DNA of 64,000 nucleotides from Pelatocladus maniniholoensis HA4357-MV3 (GCA_019359115.1 JAHHHW010000119.1:62001-126000), one strand, 5' to 3'. Shown: positions 36,802 to 46,830, numbered from the stretch's first letter. The notes: a model not told the origin generated them from the sequence alone. Translations and numbers: made by a program.

Positions 36802-37564
36802 CTTTTATATCTGTGATCAACATATGTCCAGGAGCATGAGTGATTGCTATCTCTGGTTTCGCTTGAACTATTGCTGTTTGCGTCGTCACACCACAAGCCC
36901 AGAATACAGGAATTTCGCCTTCTCGAATGGTAACTGGATCACCAAAATCAGGAGAGTTGATATTTGCGATCGCGATCGCACTCGGATCACCCAAATGTAC
37001 TGGCGCACCATGGGATTTTGGAAAACGACTGGTAATTTGTACCGCACGAATAGCATCCGCAGGTGACAAAGGACGCATGGAAACTACTAAAGGCCCAGAA
37101 AATACTCCAGCTGACATACAATCCAGGCTAGTTTTATACATCGGTACATTTTTGCCTTCCTCAATATGTCTCACAGGTACACCCGCACTCAACAGCGCTG
37201 CTTCAAAAGAAAACGAACAACCAATCAAAAAACCAACAAAATCATCACGCCAAAATTCTTTGATATCTGTAACTTCTTCTACCAGTTCACCATCACGAAA
37301 CACGTGGTAACGAGGTAAATCTGATCTAATATCAGCACTAGGCGCAATTATGGGAGGTTCCGGATTCCCAACTTCAGTGACATCCAATAATGGACAAGGT
37401 TTGGGATTGCGATAACAGAATAATATAAAGTCAAAAGCAACAGACTTAGGTAAGATGACTAAATTAGCTTGCACATATCCAGACGCAAGTCCAGGAGTTG
37501 GGTCTTGATATTTTCCATGACGACACAGTTGTCGAATTTCGTTTGGTGTTAATAATTTATTCAT
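36794..37564 (-). CDS. DUF1445 (YcsI family) putative hydro-lyase, D-glutamate cyclase-like N-terminal half
   Basis: A 256-residue protein from ATG 37564 (the frame allows TTG 37573). Motifs are [50 protein letters not shown] and [20 protein letters not shown]. These mark the YcsI/DUF1445 family, annotated as putative hydro-lyase and corresponding to the N-terminal domain of DGLUCY. The two genes overlap, implying translational coupling. Confidence 0.88.
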   Translation of the reverse strand: MNKLLTPNEIRQLCRHGKYQDPTPGLASGYVQANLVILPKSVAFDFILFCYRNPKPCPLLDVTEVGNPEPPIIAPSADIRSDLPRYHVFRDGELVEEVTDIKEFWRDDFVGFLIGCSFSFEAALLSAGVPVRHIEEGKNVPMYKTSLDCMSAGVFSGPLVVSMRPLSPADAIRAVQITSRFPKSHGAPVHLGDPSAIAIANINSPDFGDPVTIREGEIPVFWACGVTTQTAIVQAKPEIAITHAPGHMLITDIKDE

Positions 37565-37657
37565 CAGTTTCAAGTTACTATCTAATTTAGAAAATATATA
37601 GCAATCCTAAATCATTCGTGAAAATATTTATTGATTTTATTGACAAAGAAAACTAAT

Positions 37658-38527
37658 ATGAAAAATAAAACTTTATTTCCAATTGCCCTGACGGCTATAC
37701 TCTTAGTAGTTTTTAGCTTTACTATCAATAATAATTGGGATATATCTAATTTTGTCATATCGAATCAAGCACAGCAAGAAATTAAAATTTCTGGTTACAG
37801 TAGCGTTTATCCAGCGTTAAAGGTATTAGCTAGTGCTTACGAAGCCAAAAATCCTACTACCACAATTTCCATACTAACACCTACTAAATCAGAAGCAACT
37901 ATTTCAGGAGTTAAAGACGGATTGTTAGATATTGGAACTCTAAGTCGGGAATTGAAAATAGAGGAAAAAGAAGGCAAAATCGAGTATTACTTACTAGCAA
38001 AAGATGCTCTTTTAATTGCCACTCATCCCAGCGTCACAGATATCATGAATCTGACTACAGAGCAATTGAAGGGAATATACAGTGGTAAGATTAAAAATTG
38101 GAAAGAGTTAGGCGGTTTTGATGCTAAGATTGTTGTTTTAGATAGAACAGAAAACGAACCTGCTAAGTATTTATTGCGTAAATATTATCTTGGTCAAGAT
38201 CTGAAAGTTTCCTCAGAAGCAATTGTTCTGCGTAATGAAGATGAAGTAATTGCAGCCATCCAAAATATACCTTATAGTATTGGTGCTTTTTCTTTCGCTT
38301 ATGCAATTTCCAACAATTTACCAGTGAACCGCCTTAGCTTGAATGGTGTGGAACCTAGTATTAAAAATATCAAAAATAATAAATATCAAATGCTCAGACA
38401 GATTGGAATTACTATCAAAAAATTACCTGCAAAGCCTGTACAAGAGTTTGTCAATTTTGCTACGAGTAAAGTCGGAAAAGAAGAATTAGCAAAGTATAGT
38501 TTTGTTGCATCTACAGAAAAATTATAG
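37658..38527 (+). CDS. PstS-like periplasmic phosphate-binding protein
   Basis: A 289-residue protein from ATG 37658; nine more codons are open upstream but ATG 37658 begins the signal peptide (TLFPIALTAILLVVFSFTI). The mature part is a PBP-like fold: ISGYSSVYPALKVLASAYEA, LDIGTLSRELK, LKGIYSGKIKNWKELGG. This is typical of PstS/SphX-type binding proteins, which deliver phosphate or act as sensors. No pstCAB genes are adjacent. It diverges from the D-glutamate cyclase-like pair. Confidence 0.85.
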   Translation: MKNKTLFPIALTAILLVVFSFTINNNWDISNFVISNQAQQEIKISGYSSVYPALKVLASAYEAKNPTTTISILTPTKSEATISGVKDGLLDIGTLSRELKIEEKEGKIEYYLLAKDALLIATHPSVTDIMNLTTEQLKGIYSGKIKNWKELGGFDAKIVVLDRTENEPAKYLLRKYYLGQDLKVSSEAIVLRNEDEVIAAIQNIPYSIGAFSFAYAISNNLPVNRLSLNGVEPSIKNIKNNKYQMLRQIGITIKKLPAKPVQEFVNFATSKVGKEELAKYSFVASTEKL

Positions 38528-39123
38528 AGATCGTCATTTGTCATACTCTACCTTGAAGCCGAAGAAGGCGCGTCTATGTTGTTTGTCATTAGTAAGGATT
38601 TAAATGATATTTAATTTTCGTGATATGGTTCTGTTTCTCCCCACCGACTTACTTTAAATAAATAAAAATAGCTGCTTGGGAGTTCCATGATGATGTCTGC
38701 TTCACCATGCATAGTCTCCAATATGATAAGCAAACGTGAGGTTAGACAGTCGCTATAAACTTACCGCAAGGAGGTTGCAAATTTCGTTTCTTATCCTCAA
38801 GGGATTTTATATAGTTGCAGATACCGGGAAAAACCAAGTATTCATCAGAATTAGAACAGCGATCATTTTTCATAACCAAGCTCTGACTTTCGTTAGAGGG
38901 ATAATTATTTTTTGAAAGTTAGTCTTATATTTGTGTTCAAAAAACTCTCTTGGTTCGCAAATGGGTTAGTTTTTATGAAAATTCATCACTAACCTATAAC
39001 TCCCAATATTTAGCTAATTCTACTTAGAAGCTAAGTTCAGTTTATAACAGTCTTAGCTAAATTTGGAGTGAGCCAATTGTAGCTATCTCAAAATTATGAA
39101 AAATTAACTCACGGAGTATAGTC
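38528..39123. other. Long intergenic region, nothing recognised
   Basis: About 600 bases between the PstS-like gene and the small exported protein. Short purine-rich GCAAGGAGGTTGCAAA near 38766 could be a ribosome site, but no frame follows. No tRNA, riboswitch or ORF is supported. Confidence 0.45.
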
Positions 39124-39522
39124 ATGACCAATTTGATTTCTAATGCGATCGCTCGTGTCAATTCTTTGTTGAAGGGACTTCAAGTGAAGCGTTTTTTGGC
39201 TGTTGTAATGCTTGGTGTTCTTCTGCTAACTACCAATACCTATATCACTCCTGGTGACAATAAAGCTTTAGGTAAGGAAGTTCGCGATCGCGCCCATTTG
39301 AATGATACCCAAAGACCAAGAACAACAGGCGAATGGCAGAAAGAAGCTGAGGAAGTAAAAGGTAATCCTGGTGAAAGACTCAAGAGAATTGGGGAAGATT
39401 CCGCAGAAGCTTTTAGAGATTTTGGCTCAGGTTATGTAGAAGGCGCAAAAAGAACTACCAATCAAGTAAAAAATAATGCAGCAGACGCAGGTAAAGATAT
39501 TTCTAATCAAGTTCGACCTTAA
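39124..39522 (+). CDS. Small exported or membrane-anchored helical protein
   Basis: A 132-residue protein. A hydrophobic stretch at residues about 25-40 (FLAVVMLGVLLLTTNTYI) follows basic residues, so it is an uncleaved anchor or a late signal peptide. The remainder is hydrophilic, with predicted amphipathic helices (AEAFRDFGSGYVEGAKRTTN, AADAGKDISNQV) like stress-related cyanobacterial proteins. I do not recognise a named family. It ends before a strong terminator at 39654, so it is an expressed single gene. Confidence 0.7.
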   Translation: MTNLISNAIARVNSLLKGLQVKRFLAVVMLGVLLLTTNTYITPGDNKALGKEVRDRAHLNDTQRPRTTGEWQKEAEEVKGNPGERLKRIGEDSAEAFRDFGSGYVEGAKRTTNQVKNNAADAGKDISNQVRP

Positions 39523-39653
39523 GTATCTGCTGAGATCGCGTAGTTCTAACAGGCGATCGCATTTCTTGTTTCTCACCTAAAGTACACCTTGAAATTGAAA
39601 TAAATTTACTTCAGTTCTTCAAACAACTTAGACAATTTGTGATGGAGATTTTT

Positions 39654-39690
39654 GGTTAGCGGATTTTTTACGCTAACCTTTTTTTTATTT
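39654..39690 (+). terminator. Rho-independent terminator
   Basis: GGTTAGCG (39654-39661) pairs with CGCTAACC (39671-39678), followed by eight T. It ends the 39124 transcript. Confidence 0.9.
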
Positions 39691-39784
39691 GTCCAAAGCA
39701 CCCCCCTGGTTATACCCACTCTGCTTTGAGATTCACTGAATCTACTAATACCATTTCCGTTAATCACGATACACATAAATTTTG

Positions 39785-39840
39785 TAGAGACGCGATATAT
39801 CGCGTCTCTACAGGATATCGCATCTCTACAGGGTCTGTAT
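39785..39840. repeat. Repeated GAGACGCGATATATCGCGTC palindrome
   Basis: The sequence GAGACGCGATATATCGCGTC (39787-39806) is a perfect 20-base palindrome, followed by a diverged partial copy (GGATATCGCATCTC). It is a dispersed repeat type, upstream of the globin gene. Confidence 0.6.
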
Positions 39841-39940
39841 TTGTATCAGATTTTTTGTGAAATGGTATAACTATGAGCTACCTCAGAGACAGGACTAAAA
39901 CTTGATGTCAAAGTAAGAGTATCGAGTTTGGATATGACTC

Positions 39941-40414
39941 ATGACAGCTTCCCAACATTTCTCGTCAAAGAAGGTAATTAGTCAAAAAACTATCGATCTC
40001 GTCAAATTTACTGTCCCCGTCCTCAAACAAAACGGTCAAAAAATTACTAATCGGATGTACGAAATTATGTTTCACAACTATCCAGAAGTGAAAGCACAGT
40101 TCGATATGTCCGCCCAAGCTAATGGTACTCAATCAGCTAAACTTGCTACCGTAGTTTGTAGCTATGCCACTCATATCGACGATCTCCAAGCATTAAAAGC
40201 AATAGTAGATAAGATTGCTCATCGTCACGTTCAAACCCACGTTTTACCAGAACAATATCCTATCGTAGGGGAATGTTTATTACAAGCAATTCAAGATGTT
40301 TTAGGAGATGCTGCAACTGAAGAAGTCATGACTGCTTGGACTGAAGCCTATCAAGTATTAGCTGAGGTTTTTATTAATCGAGAACAACAAATCTATCAAA
40401 GTGCTTTGAGTTGA
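39941..40414 (+). CDS. Single-domain globin, flavohaemoglobin type
   Basis: A 157-residue haemoglobin that aligns by eye with Vitreoscilla haemoglobin over its length (FTVPVLKQNGQKITNRMYEI, PEVKAQFDMS, DVLGDAATEEVMTAW). Key positions are kept: B10 Tyr in RMYEIMF, CD1 Phe in AQFDM, E7 Gln in TQSAKLA, F8 His in KIAHRHV. These are the residues for oxygen binding and NO dioxygenation. A reductase partner is not fused; the membrane FAD/2Fe-2S protein at 26063 is a possible but distant candidate. It converges with a Crp/Fnr regulator gene. Confidence 0.92.
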   Translation: MTASQHFSSKKVISQKTIDLVKFTVPVLKQNGQKITNRMYEIMFHNYPEVKAQFDMSAQANGTQSAKLATVVCSYATHIDDLQALKAIVDKIAHRHVQTHVLPEQYPIVGECLLQAIQDVLGDAATEEVMTAWTEAYQVLAEVFINREQQIYQSALS

Positions 40415-40474
40415 GAAGTTAAGAGTCTTTGGTCTTTGTTTAGTTGCTACTGTACCTGCATACAAAAATTTCTT

Positions 40475-41176
40475 CTAAACATCATATTTACCTTGGGCGA
40501 TCGCATCTAATTTTGCCTGATCTAGCACTAGAATCTTGCCACCTCGATGGTAAGTAATGATCGCTTGAATTTGTTTGAATAGTCGTACACATTCTTCATA
40601 CGTAATCCCAATACTGCCAGCAATCTGGGAATATGGTAGACGCGATCGCAAGCATAATCCTTGTTCGGTAACGTCCGTTCCCTGTGCGATCGCCGCGCTT
40701 TGGATGAATTGCGCCAACCGCACAATCGCCCGCTCCGAAGCCAATCCATGCACAACTTGATGGAGATGCTGAAGGCGCTCATTCAGGAATACCATAATCT
40801 GCAATGCAAATTCTGGCGTTTTCTGAATTATCTCCAGTAAGGCAGTACGTTTGATCGTGAGAATCTGACAATCCTGTTCAGCCACTACAGTTGCTGGGGC
40901 TATACCATTACCGAATAGTGCAGGCGCAGCAAATAGTTCTCCAGCAGGTAAAGTCCGTAAAATCGTTTCTTTCCCCGTGGTAGCAGTTTTCTTGATTTCA
41001 ATTCTGCCACTGAGAACCGCAAAGAGTTGAGCAGGTAAGCGATCGCCCTCATGCAGAATAATTTCTCCACGGGAATATTTCCTGATCACAGCATAAATTT
41101 GTAACTGTGCAAGCTGATCGAGATCTAGTGCAGAAAGAAGTGAGATTTGTCGTAGTTGTTCAACTGTAACTCGCAT
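40475..41176 (-). CDS. Crp/Fnr-family transcription regulator
   Basis: A 233-residue regulator from ATG 41176 (the frame allows TTG 41221). Residues about 5-125 are a cyclic-nucleotide-binding-like beta barrel (GEIILHEGDRLPAQLFAVLS, LPAGELFAAPALFG), then a long dimer helix, then a winged helix-turn-helix (LPYSQIAGSIGITYEECVRL). No N-terminal Cys cluster of oxygen-sensing Fnr is present. It is convergent with the globin gene, so an NO or redox signal is plausible but unproved. Confidence 0.9.
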   Translation of the reverse strand: MRVTVEQLRQISLLSALDLDQLAQLQIYAVIRKYSRGEIILHEGDRLPAQLFAVLSGRIEIKKTATTGKETILRTLPAGELFAAPALFGNGIAPATVVAEQDCQILTIKRTALLEIIQKTPEFALQIMVFLNERLQHLHQVVHGLASERAIVRLAQFIQSAAIAQGTDVTEQGLCLRSRLPYSQIAGSIGITYEECVRLFKQIQAIITYHRGGKILVLDQAKLDAIAQGKYDV

Positions 41177-41448
41177 CGTTGAACCGCCCTGCTCAAGCTT
41201 GCTTAACTTTTCCTTCCCCAATTTAACGTTTTCTGATGAGCCAAAAATGAGAGCATTGCATCAAAAAAGGTTTTTTGTACGTTATTGATTTAGGCTAATT
41301 CTTAAAAGTATTATGAGTTAAGATTTACAGGCAAATCCTCTGTTTGAGCGATCGCGCTGTAGATTCGTGATCAAATCTTGAATTTATAATTTCTACATAT
41401 GCACTGAGTTGACACAGTGCATGTTCTGGTGTAAGATGCACAAACTTA

Positions 41449-41919
41449 TTACCATCCATTGTCACCATGATCATATAAGTTTTCACAGTCATCAAGGCTA
41501 CTGCAACGGGGTTGTAAGTTATCAATAGCACGAGACTGAATGACTTTTCCGTTCTTGATTTTTACATGAATCTCTTGTTCGTACACTGAACCAAAGCCCA
41601 TGTGAACATAACGAAGTAGTTTACCTTGAGGAATCTTGATCACCCCACTGAACCAGTTAGCAGGAATTGCAGCTTTGCCAAGCATTTTGTAAAGACCAAA
41701 TATATCTACTAGATATAACTGACCATTTTTGATTTCCCAAGTTCCGACGTGGAACCGCCAGCAAGTTGTTGAGAATGTTAAGGGGCTATCATTATCTATA
41801 TTTATATCTTGATCATTTAACTTCATCACTTTAGGCTTTTGCTCAAGCAATTGTAGACGAAATGTCATTGGGATTATTTCGCCATTAAAGATTAGTCTCT
41901 CACAAACTTGAGCTGTCAT
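41449..41919 (-). CDS. Conserved protein of unknown function
   Basis: A 156-residue protein from ATG 41919, which has GAGGAG 7-8 bases upstream; the open frame runs to 42030 but lacks such a signal. It is beta-rich (TCWRFHVGTWEIKNGQLYLV, GKLLRYVHMGFGSVYEQEIH) and ends with an acidic Cys-containing tail (SSLDDCENLYDHGD). It has no signal peptide or membrane segment. I do not recognise the family. Confidence 0.7.
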   Translation of the reverse strand: MTAQVCERLIFNGEIIPMTFRLQLLEQKPKVMKLNDQDINIDNDSPLTFSTTCWRFHVGTWEIKNGQLYLVDIFGLYKMLGKAAIPANWFSGVIKIPQGKLLRYVHMGFGSVYEQEIHVKIKNGKVIQSRAIDNLQPRCSSLDDCENLYDHGDNGW

Positions 41920-42065
41920 ATATCGATCTCCTCTTAATGATCTCTGCGTGCTTATAGTTAAGCTACATGCCCATCTACAATAATTCCTGATTTCGATGGA
42001 AATTTTCTCAAAAATTTTCAAGAATGCCATTATAGTTATAGTACTAACATACTGGAGATAGAACT

Positions 42066-42662
42066 ACGGTTTACGCACGTCCTCTAGCACGCCTAATAGA
42101 ACAATTGCAGCGCTTACCTGGAGTGGGGCCAAAAACTGCCCAAAGACTAGCGTTGCACATTTTGAAACGTCCAGAAGCAGAAGTAGAAGCTTTAGCACAA
42201 GCTATGATTGAAGCCAAAAAGCAAATTGGTTTGTGTAAAGAGTGTTTTCATCTTTCTGCTGAACCTGTTTGTGAAATCTGTCGCAATCCTAGTCGAGACA
42301 ACACTACTATTTGTATAGTAGCAGACTCCCGTGATGTGATTGCCTTAGAAAAAACTAGAGAGTACAAAGGTAAGTATCATGTCTTGGGTGGAGTAATTTC
42401 CCCGATTGATGGTATCGGTCCAGAACAATTAACAGTTCAACCTTTAGTGCGGCGAGTCAGTCAACAAAAACCCAAAGAAGTCATTTTAGCAATTAGTCCG
42501 AGTGTAGAAGGAGAGACAACGACACTATACATCGGTCAGTTACTCAAGCCATTTACCAAGGTGACACGGATTGCCTTTGGTTTACCAGTAGGTGGTGATT
42601 TAGAGTATGCTGACGAGGTAACGCTTGCGCGAGCCTTGGAAGGACGGCGAGAGTTGGATTAG
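42066..42662 (+). CDS. recR: Recombination mediator RecR, apparent ACG start
   Basis: RecR is the DNA-clamp partner of RecO/RecF. The helix-hairpin-helix ([20 protein letters not shown]), zinc finger (CKECFHL and CEICRN) and Toprim motifs ([30 protein letters not shown]) are intact. The family N-terminus [12 protein letters not shown] is encoded before the first usable start (TTG 42105), and no ATG, GTG or TTG precedes it back to the stop at 42045. The codon in the expected start position is ACG 42066, and GGAG lies 8 bases before it. From ACG the protein has 198 residues, the family norm. See finding. Confidence 0.93.
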   Translation, partial: TVYARPLARLIEQLQRLPGVGPKTAQRLALHILKRPEAEVEALAQAMIEAKKQIGLCKECFHLSAEPVCEICRNPSRDNTTICIVADSRDVIALEKTREYKGKYHVLGGVISPIDGIGPEQLTVQPLVRRVSQQKPKEVILAISPSVEGETTTLYIGQLLKPFTKVTRIAFGLPVGGDLEYADEVTLARALEGRRELD

Positions 42663-42668
42663 ATTTTT

Positions 42669-42701
42669 CAGTGATCAGTTATCAAATTAAACTGATCACT
42701 G
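42669..42701. repeat. Hairpin of CAGTTATCAG-type repeat after recR
   Basis: CAGTGATCAGTT (42669-42680) pairs with AACTGATCACTG (42690-42701). It directly follows the recR stop and may serve as a terminator, though no T run follows. Confidence 0.7.
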
Positions 42702-42787
42702 TTAACTGATTTATCCCCAATCCCCATTACCCCTTCGCCTTTTATCCCCTCCAGAGGACCCCTACCTTCCCCTTATCCCCGATTCGC

Positions 42788-43936
42788 TCAAGCTCCTCGG
42801 CTTAGTTGTAGGCTTTGTTGTTGAACCACTTCTTCATATAGCAGCTCTAACTGAGCAATATTACCTCTAAGAGTGTAGCGTTCTAACACTCGTTTTCTAG
42901 CTTTTTGCCCTAGTAAAGTTGTTAGCTCAGGGTGATCTTGGAATAATGGTAGTAAGGTTCTCAGTTGGGGTCGCACTGATTTAGGGTTAATAATTACACC
43001 TGCTCCTTTTTCTAATACTTCTCCATCAGCTCCAACATCAGTTGCTAAACATGCAACTCCACAAGCCATTGCTTCTAATAAAGATAAAGATAAACCTTCT
43101 ACTAATGAAGGTAAAATATATACATCTGCACTCCGGAGAATCTTGACGCGCCGCTCTTCATCAGCGACAAATCCTAACCAGTGAATGCCATTCTCGGAGT
43201 TATAAAAAGGTTCTAAAGAAGACTTGAGGGGGCCATCCCCAACTATCAGCAACTTGCTTGTTGGTGCCATTTCTGATTGCTTCCAAGCACGCAGTAGAGC
43301 TTCAACGTTTTTTTCTGGAGCTAACCGTCCTTGGTAAACAAACAAGCGATCGGCATCAAATTCTGCTTTAACTTGAGAAATACCAGGAGAATATTTATTA
43401 ACATCCACGCCATTGGGTATGACAGCAATATTTTTTGACGGTACACTCATGCGTGCTAATAATTCACGCTGAATTTGGGAAAATACAATCACGCGATGGT
43501 AATTGCCTAAAAAGGGCGCGTAGAGTTGATAAGCCAATAGTTGGGTTCCTGATACTAGCTTTGCTCCTTTACCTGCAAAGGGTGTGTGGAAAGTCGCAAC
43601 TAATGGTAAATTTAGCTCCTCACAAATTTCTGGCAAAACAAAGTCTAGGGGAGATAAGGTCAGAGAAGCATGAACAATGTCCGGTTTAATCCGCCGTAGC
43701 GATTGAGTTAAAACTTTAGTCGCTTTGAAAGTGGGAATGGTGTAAACCTGGGACTTATAAATGAAGGGTAAAGGGACTTCTGGACAATTTGGCCAGTTGT
43801 CGAGCTTGGACTCTTCTTGAGCGAAATGCAGGAAGCTAACTTCGTGTCCCTGCTCTAGTAAAGCATTCGTAATCTCTCGACTGTAGGTAACATTGCCACA
43901 AAAGGGCGATTTTTTTCCAATCCAAGCTATACGCAT
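42788..43936 (-). CDS. Glycosyltransferase family 4
   Basis: A 382-residue GT-B enzyme. The N-terminal half shows IAWIGKKSPFCGNVTYSREI and VHASLTLSPLDFVLPE. The C-terminal half has the donor site: FVYQGRLAPEKNVEALLRAW, LLIVGDGPLK and the E-x7-E motif in PSLVEGLSLSLLEAMACGVA. GT4 enzymes build lipids, polysaccharides or trehalose; the acceptor is unknown. It lies downstream of the MFS gene on the same strand with a 318-base gap. Confidence 0.92.
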   Translation of the reverse strand: MRIAWIGKKSPFCGNVTYSREITNALLEQGHEVSFLHFAQEESKLDNWPNCPEVPLPFIYKSQVYTIPTFKATKVLTQSLRRIKPDIVHASLTLSPLDFVLPEICEELNLPLVATFHTPFAGKGAKLVSGTQLLAYQLYAPFLGNYHRVIVFSQIQRELLARMSVPSKNIAVIPNGVDVNKYSPGISQVKAEFDADRLFVYQGRLAPEKNVEALLRAWKQSEMAPTSKLLIVGDGPLKSSLEPFYNSENGIHWLGFVADEERRVKILRSADVYILPSLVEGLSLSLLEAMACGVACLATDVGADGEVLEKGAGVIINPKSVRPQLRTLLPLFQDHPELTTLLGQKARKRVLERYTLRGNIAQLELLYEEVVQQQSLQLSRGA

Positions 43937-44254
43937 TCTTTATTGATTAATTTATGAGAAAAGCGGGTTTAATTGATCAGCTTTTACCATTATTCTGCTA
44001 TTGTGTGTGATTTTGCTTTTTTTTTGGCTTGTTGATTTATCATAAATCACAGCCAGCACCCACTTAACACACAAAAATTTATGTTTTTTATCAAAAAATC
44101 CTTGGATTTATTTATTTTGTTTATGAATCGCTTTTGAGATATGTGAACTGACTACAAACTAACTAGACGCTAAAACTGCGCCTAGCTGATGTAGACATGA
44201 TCTCTGTGGTAATATGCAAGATTTCATTATGCATTTAAGCTTAACACAAAAGCC
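43937..44254. other. AT-rich intergenic region
   Basis: These 318 bases between the MFS and glycosyltransferase genes include a nine-T run near 44025. It probably carries the glycosyltransferase promoter. No gene or RNA is recognised. Confidence 0.4.
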
Positions 44255-45859
44255 TTAATCCACACTAGAGAGCGAAATATACCAGTTTAATAAACCACCT
44301 AAGAAAACGATCGCAGCTAATCCTAAAAATACAGCTTGCAAACCAACAAAAGTTTCTGCTACACCTGCTAATGCTAAGGGCAAAGTAAGGGCTATATTGA
44401 TGACATTATTTTGTAAACCAAAAACCTTACCACGCATTTCTGTAGGCGTTTCTGTTTGAATAGCCGTTTGCATAGGTATACCCACTAACGCTCCGAAAAT
44501 ACCCAAAGTCATTACTAAAGGTAAGACAGCCCATAGTTGTTGTGTAAATATCGATAAACCAATCAGGGATGCAACCATGCCAACACAGCCAATTAGACTT
44601 AAATTAGTATAAGAGAAGCGTTGCCCAAACTGGCCTAAAATTACTGCTCCAAAGCCAATTCCAACACCACCAGATGCTAGTAAAAAGCCAAATTGTTGTG
44701 GTTTTAAGTTAGGAATTACTTCAGCCATACGGACAGCCAGAACTGTTAGCGCTGCAAACACAGAAAATAAGATAATTAATTGAATCAGAGCGTTGCGAAG
44801 GCGATGATTTTTCCCTAGATAACCCAGACCATCCCGCAGATCTGCAAAAATGTGTGAAGATTCCTTTGTGGGTGCGTGGGGTTTTTCGTTGGTTACTAGT
44901 AGGAGCAAAATTAGTCCAGCGATCGCATAACTACCACCGACAACTATTTCTTTACCAAGTCCGTCACTACCACCAAGAATTAACCACAAGCGATCGGCTG
45001 CTGCTAACAGTGGTTCACCAATAGCGAAACCAACAATCACCGATGCCATCATTGTTGTAGTGTAAAGAGAATTCGCTGAGAGTAGATCTTTCTCTTTTAC
45101 CACTAAAGGAATTGCTGCTTGTTCGGCTGGTGCAAAAAACTGTGTGAGTGTCGAGACTAAAAAAGTAATCCCCAGAATGATCACAAAACCTACAGGTAAC
45201 ATGGCGATAGGCTGCCAATCCTGAGTTAACCACAGCAGTGAGGGAATAACCAAAACTAGGATACCGCGCCAAATATTTGTTCCCACCAGTACCATCTTTT
45301 TTGACCAACGGTCTACAAACGCACCAGCTAGGGAACCAAACAACACAGCAGGTATAGTAAAAGTCATCATCAGTGCTGACACCCAAGCACTAATAGTTTG
45401 AGCGCCTGTCTGAAAATGAGTATTGATCAAGGCGATCATCAGTACTAGATATACTTTATCTGCCAATTGACAAAAGACTTGACCACCCCAAAGAGCTAAA
45501 AAATTAGGGTTTTTCAAAACTGGCCAAAATCCATATTCTTGGGTATCTTTAGAAGTTGCTTCTGTGTCTACAGGTTTATTTTCTCCATCTGGCTTTTGAG
45601 ACACAGCTGCATTTGGTTGATGAAAGTTGGCTTCCTTTGGTACATCGGTTTTGGCTACTGGTGATGTACTATTTTTATTTTTATCTTCTTGAGAAACATC
45701 TTTTGCAGACATTTCTTGGCGATGAATTTGATTTGATGTGGTATCGCGAACCACACTTAGGTGATTTTGTGATCTAGGGGTTGATGTTGTATTGTGTTTT
45801 TTAACATGGCTTGGTGATAGTGGCAGGATTTTTTTATCCAAATTAGACGATTGCATCAT
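44255..45859 (-). CDS. MFS transporter with long hydrophilic N-terminus
   Basis: A 534-residue protein from ATG 45859, 17 bases inside the recO 3' end, so translation may be coupled to recO. Residues 1 to about 105 are Ser/Lys/Asp-rich and disordered. About twelve membrane segments follow, starting at [20 protein letters not shown], with the MFS loop motif [10 protein letters not shown] and [12 protein letters not shown]. It resembles the MdtH/EntS-type efflux branch. The substrate is unknown. The N-terminal extension is unusual for the family. Confidence 0.87.
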   Translation of the reverse strand: MMQSSNLDKKILPLSPSHVKKHNTTSTPRSQNHLSVVRDTTSNQIHRQEMSAKDVSQEDKNKNSTSPVAKTDVPKEANFHQPNAAVSQKPDGENKPVDTEATSKDTQEYGFWPVLKNPNFLALWGGQVFCQLADKVYLVLMIALINTHFQTGAQTISAWVSALMMTFTIPAVLFGSLAGAFVDRWSKKMVLVGTNIWRGILVLVIPSLLWLTQDWQPIAMLPVGFVIILGITFLVSTLTQFFAPAEQAAIPLVVKEKDLLSANSLYTTTMMASVIVGFAIGEPLLAAADRLWLILGGSDGLGKEIVVGGSYAIAGLILLLLVTNEKPHAPTKESSHIFADLRDGLGYLGKNHRLRNALIQLIILFSVFAALTVLAVRMAEVIPNLKPQQFGFLLASGGVGIGFGAVILGQFGQRFSYTNLSLIGCVGMVASLIGLSIFTQQLWAVLPLVMTLGIFGALVGIPMQTAIQTETPTEMRGKVFGLQNNVINIALTLPLALAGVAETFVGLQAVFLGLAAIVFLGGLLNWYISLSSVD

Positions 45860-46754
45860 GGTTAGCAGCAAAATAAGAGTCAATCAAGGCAGCAGAGCGA
45901 ATAGGACGACCAAAATGATACTGAGCATACTGACGCAAAATTTGCTCAACAGATAACCAGCTATTTTTTTCGGCTGCATTTAGCATTATCTCTGATTGCG
46001 ACAGCTGCTGGAGTATGGTTAATTCTTCAGCATCCAAGCGCTTAGAAAGCGCTGGTATTTCTTGTCGATAGCTGATAGTTTCGTAGACTTGGGGTTTAGG
46101 GGTATGAGAGGAAATGCTATATCTTACCTTCTCACCTTCTGCTACTTTCTTACTTTCCCCTTCCTTCTTCAGGCGTTCCCAAGCTGCTAAACAAACAGTT
46201 CCACCAGCACTTACACTAAATCCGACTCGCGAGTGGGAGTCTTGAAAATCTGGTTTCAACGTGCGTCCAGTTAAACAACAAATTTGTACTTGTGGCGTCA
46301 ATCCCGCCAGAGCCAAAAGCTGAAATACACCATGTATCAGATGGGCTACAACACTGGATGTATCTGTGTTAGGTAAATTTTCTATCCGTGCAAGATGTTC
46401 ATTTAGTAACTCATACAATTCTGTTTGGGGTTGTTCACTTAAAGCCTGACATAGTGCAATTTCGGCTAAGTATTGGCTGGCTACTAATTTTACCAAGTCT
46501 TGAGCCAGACGGGGGTAAGATTTTACAGTTTGTGCTTGTGTAATTTTATCGAGCGATCGCCCCTTGGCAATTAATAATTCATTAACTACAAACATTGCAC
46601 TCCTACCACCCAAGCTGGAGTTGTGTTTGCGAGAACCAGGAGCAATGACACGAATCAGCCCAAATTCTTGTGTCAAAACTGTCACAAGTCGATCTGACTC
46701 GCCAAAAGCCTGAGTTTTAAGATTAATACCAGTTGCTTTATATGTTTTACTCAT
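45843..46754 (-). CDS. recO: DNA repair protein RecO
   Basis: A 303-residue RecO. The N-terminal OB domain is [20 protein letters not shown] to VIAPGSRK; the helical domain follows ([10 protein letters not shown]), with zinc-site cysteines reduced to one visible pair-like motif ([10 protein letters not shown]). Residues about 195-223 are a charged linker ([20 protein letters not shown]) encoded by a repeat-like stretch and absent from typical family members of about 250 residues. RecO loads RecA with RecR, whose gene lies 3 kb away. Confidence 0.93.
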   Translation of the reverse strand: MSKTYKATGINLKTQAFGESDRLVTVLTQEFGLIRVIAPGSRKHNSSLGGRSAMFVVNELLIAKGRSLDKITQAQTVKSYPRLAQDLVKLVASQYLAEIALCQALSEQPQTELYELLNEHLARIENLPNTDTSSVVAHLIHGVFQLLALAGLTPQVQICCLTGRTLKPDFQDSHSRVGFSVSAGGTVCLAAWERLKKEGESKKVAEGEKVRYSISSHTPKPQVYETISYRQEIPALSKRLDAEELTILQQLSQSEIMLNAAEKNSWLSVEQILRQYAQYHFGRPIRSAALIDSYFAANHDAIV

Positions 46755-46830
46755 TTGTCATTTGTTATTTGTCCTTTGTCTTTTGTAAAAAGTAGCTAGC
46801 AATTATTAATCAATGACCAATAACCAATGA

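Noticed and set aside
41325-41531. A 68-codon reverse frame overlapping the end of the unknown gene at 41449
   Set aside because: It overlaps a better-supported frame and has no family signal; the 41340-41448 part may simply be the 3' untranslated region.
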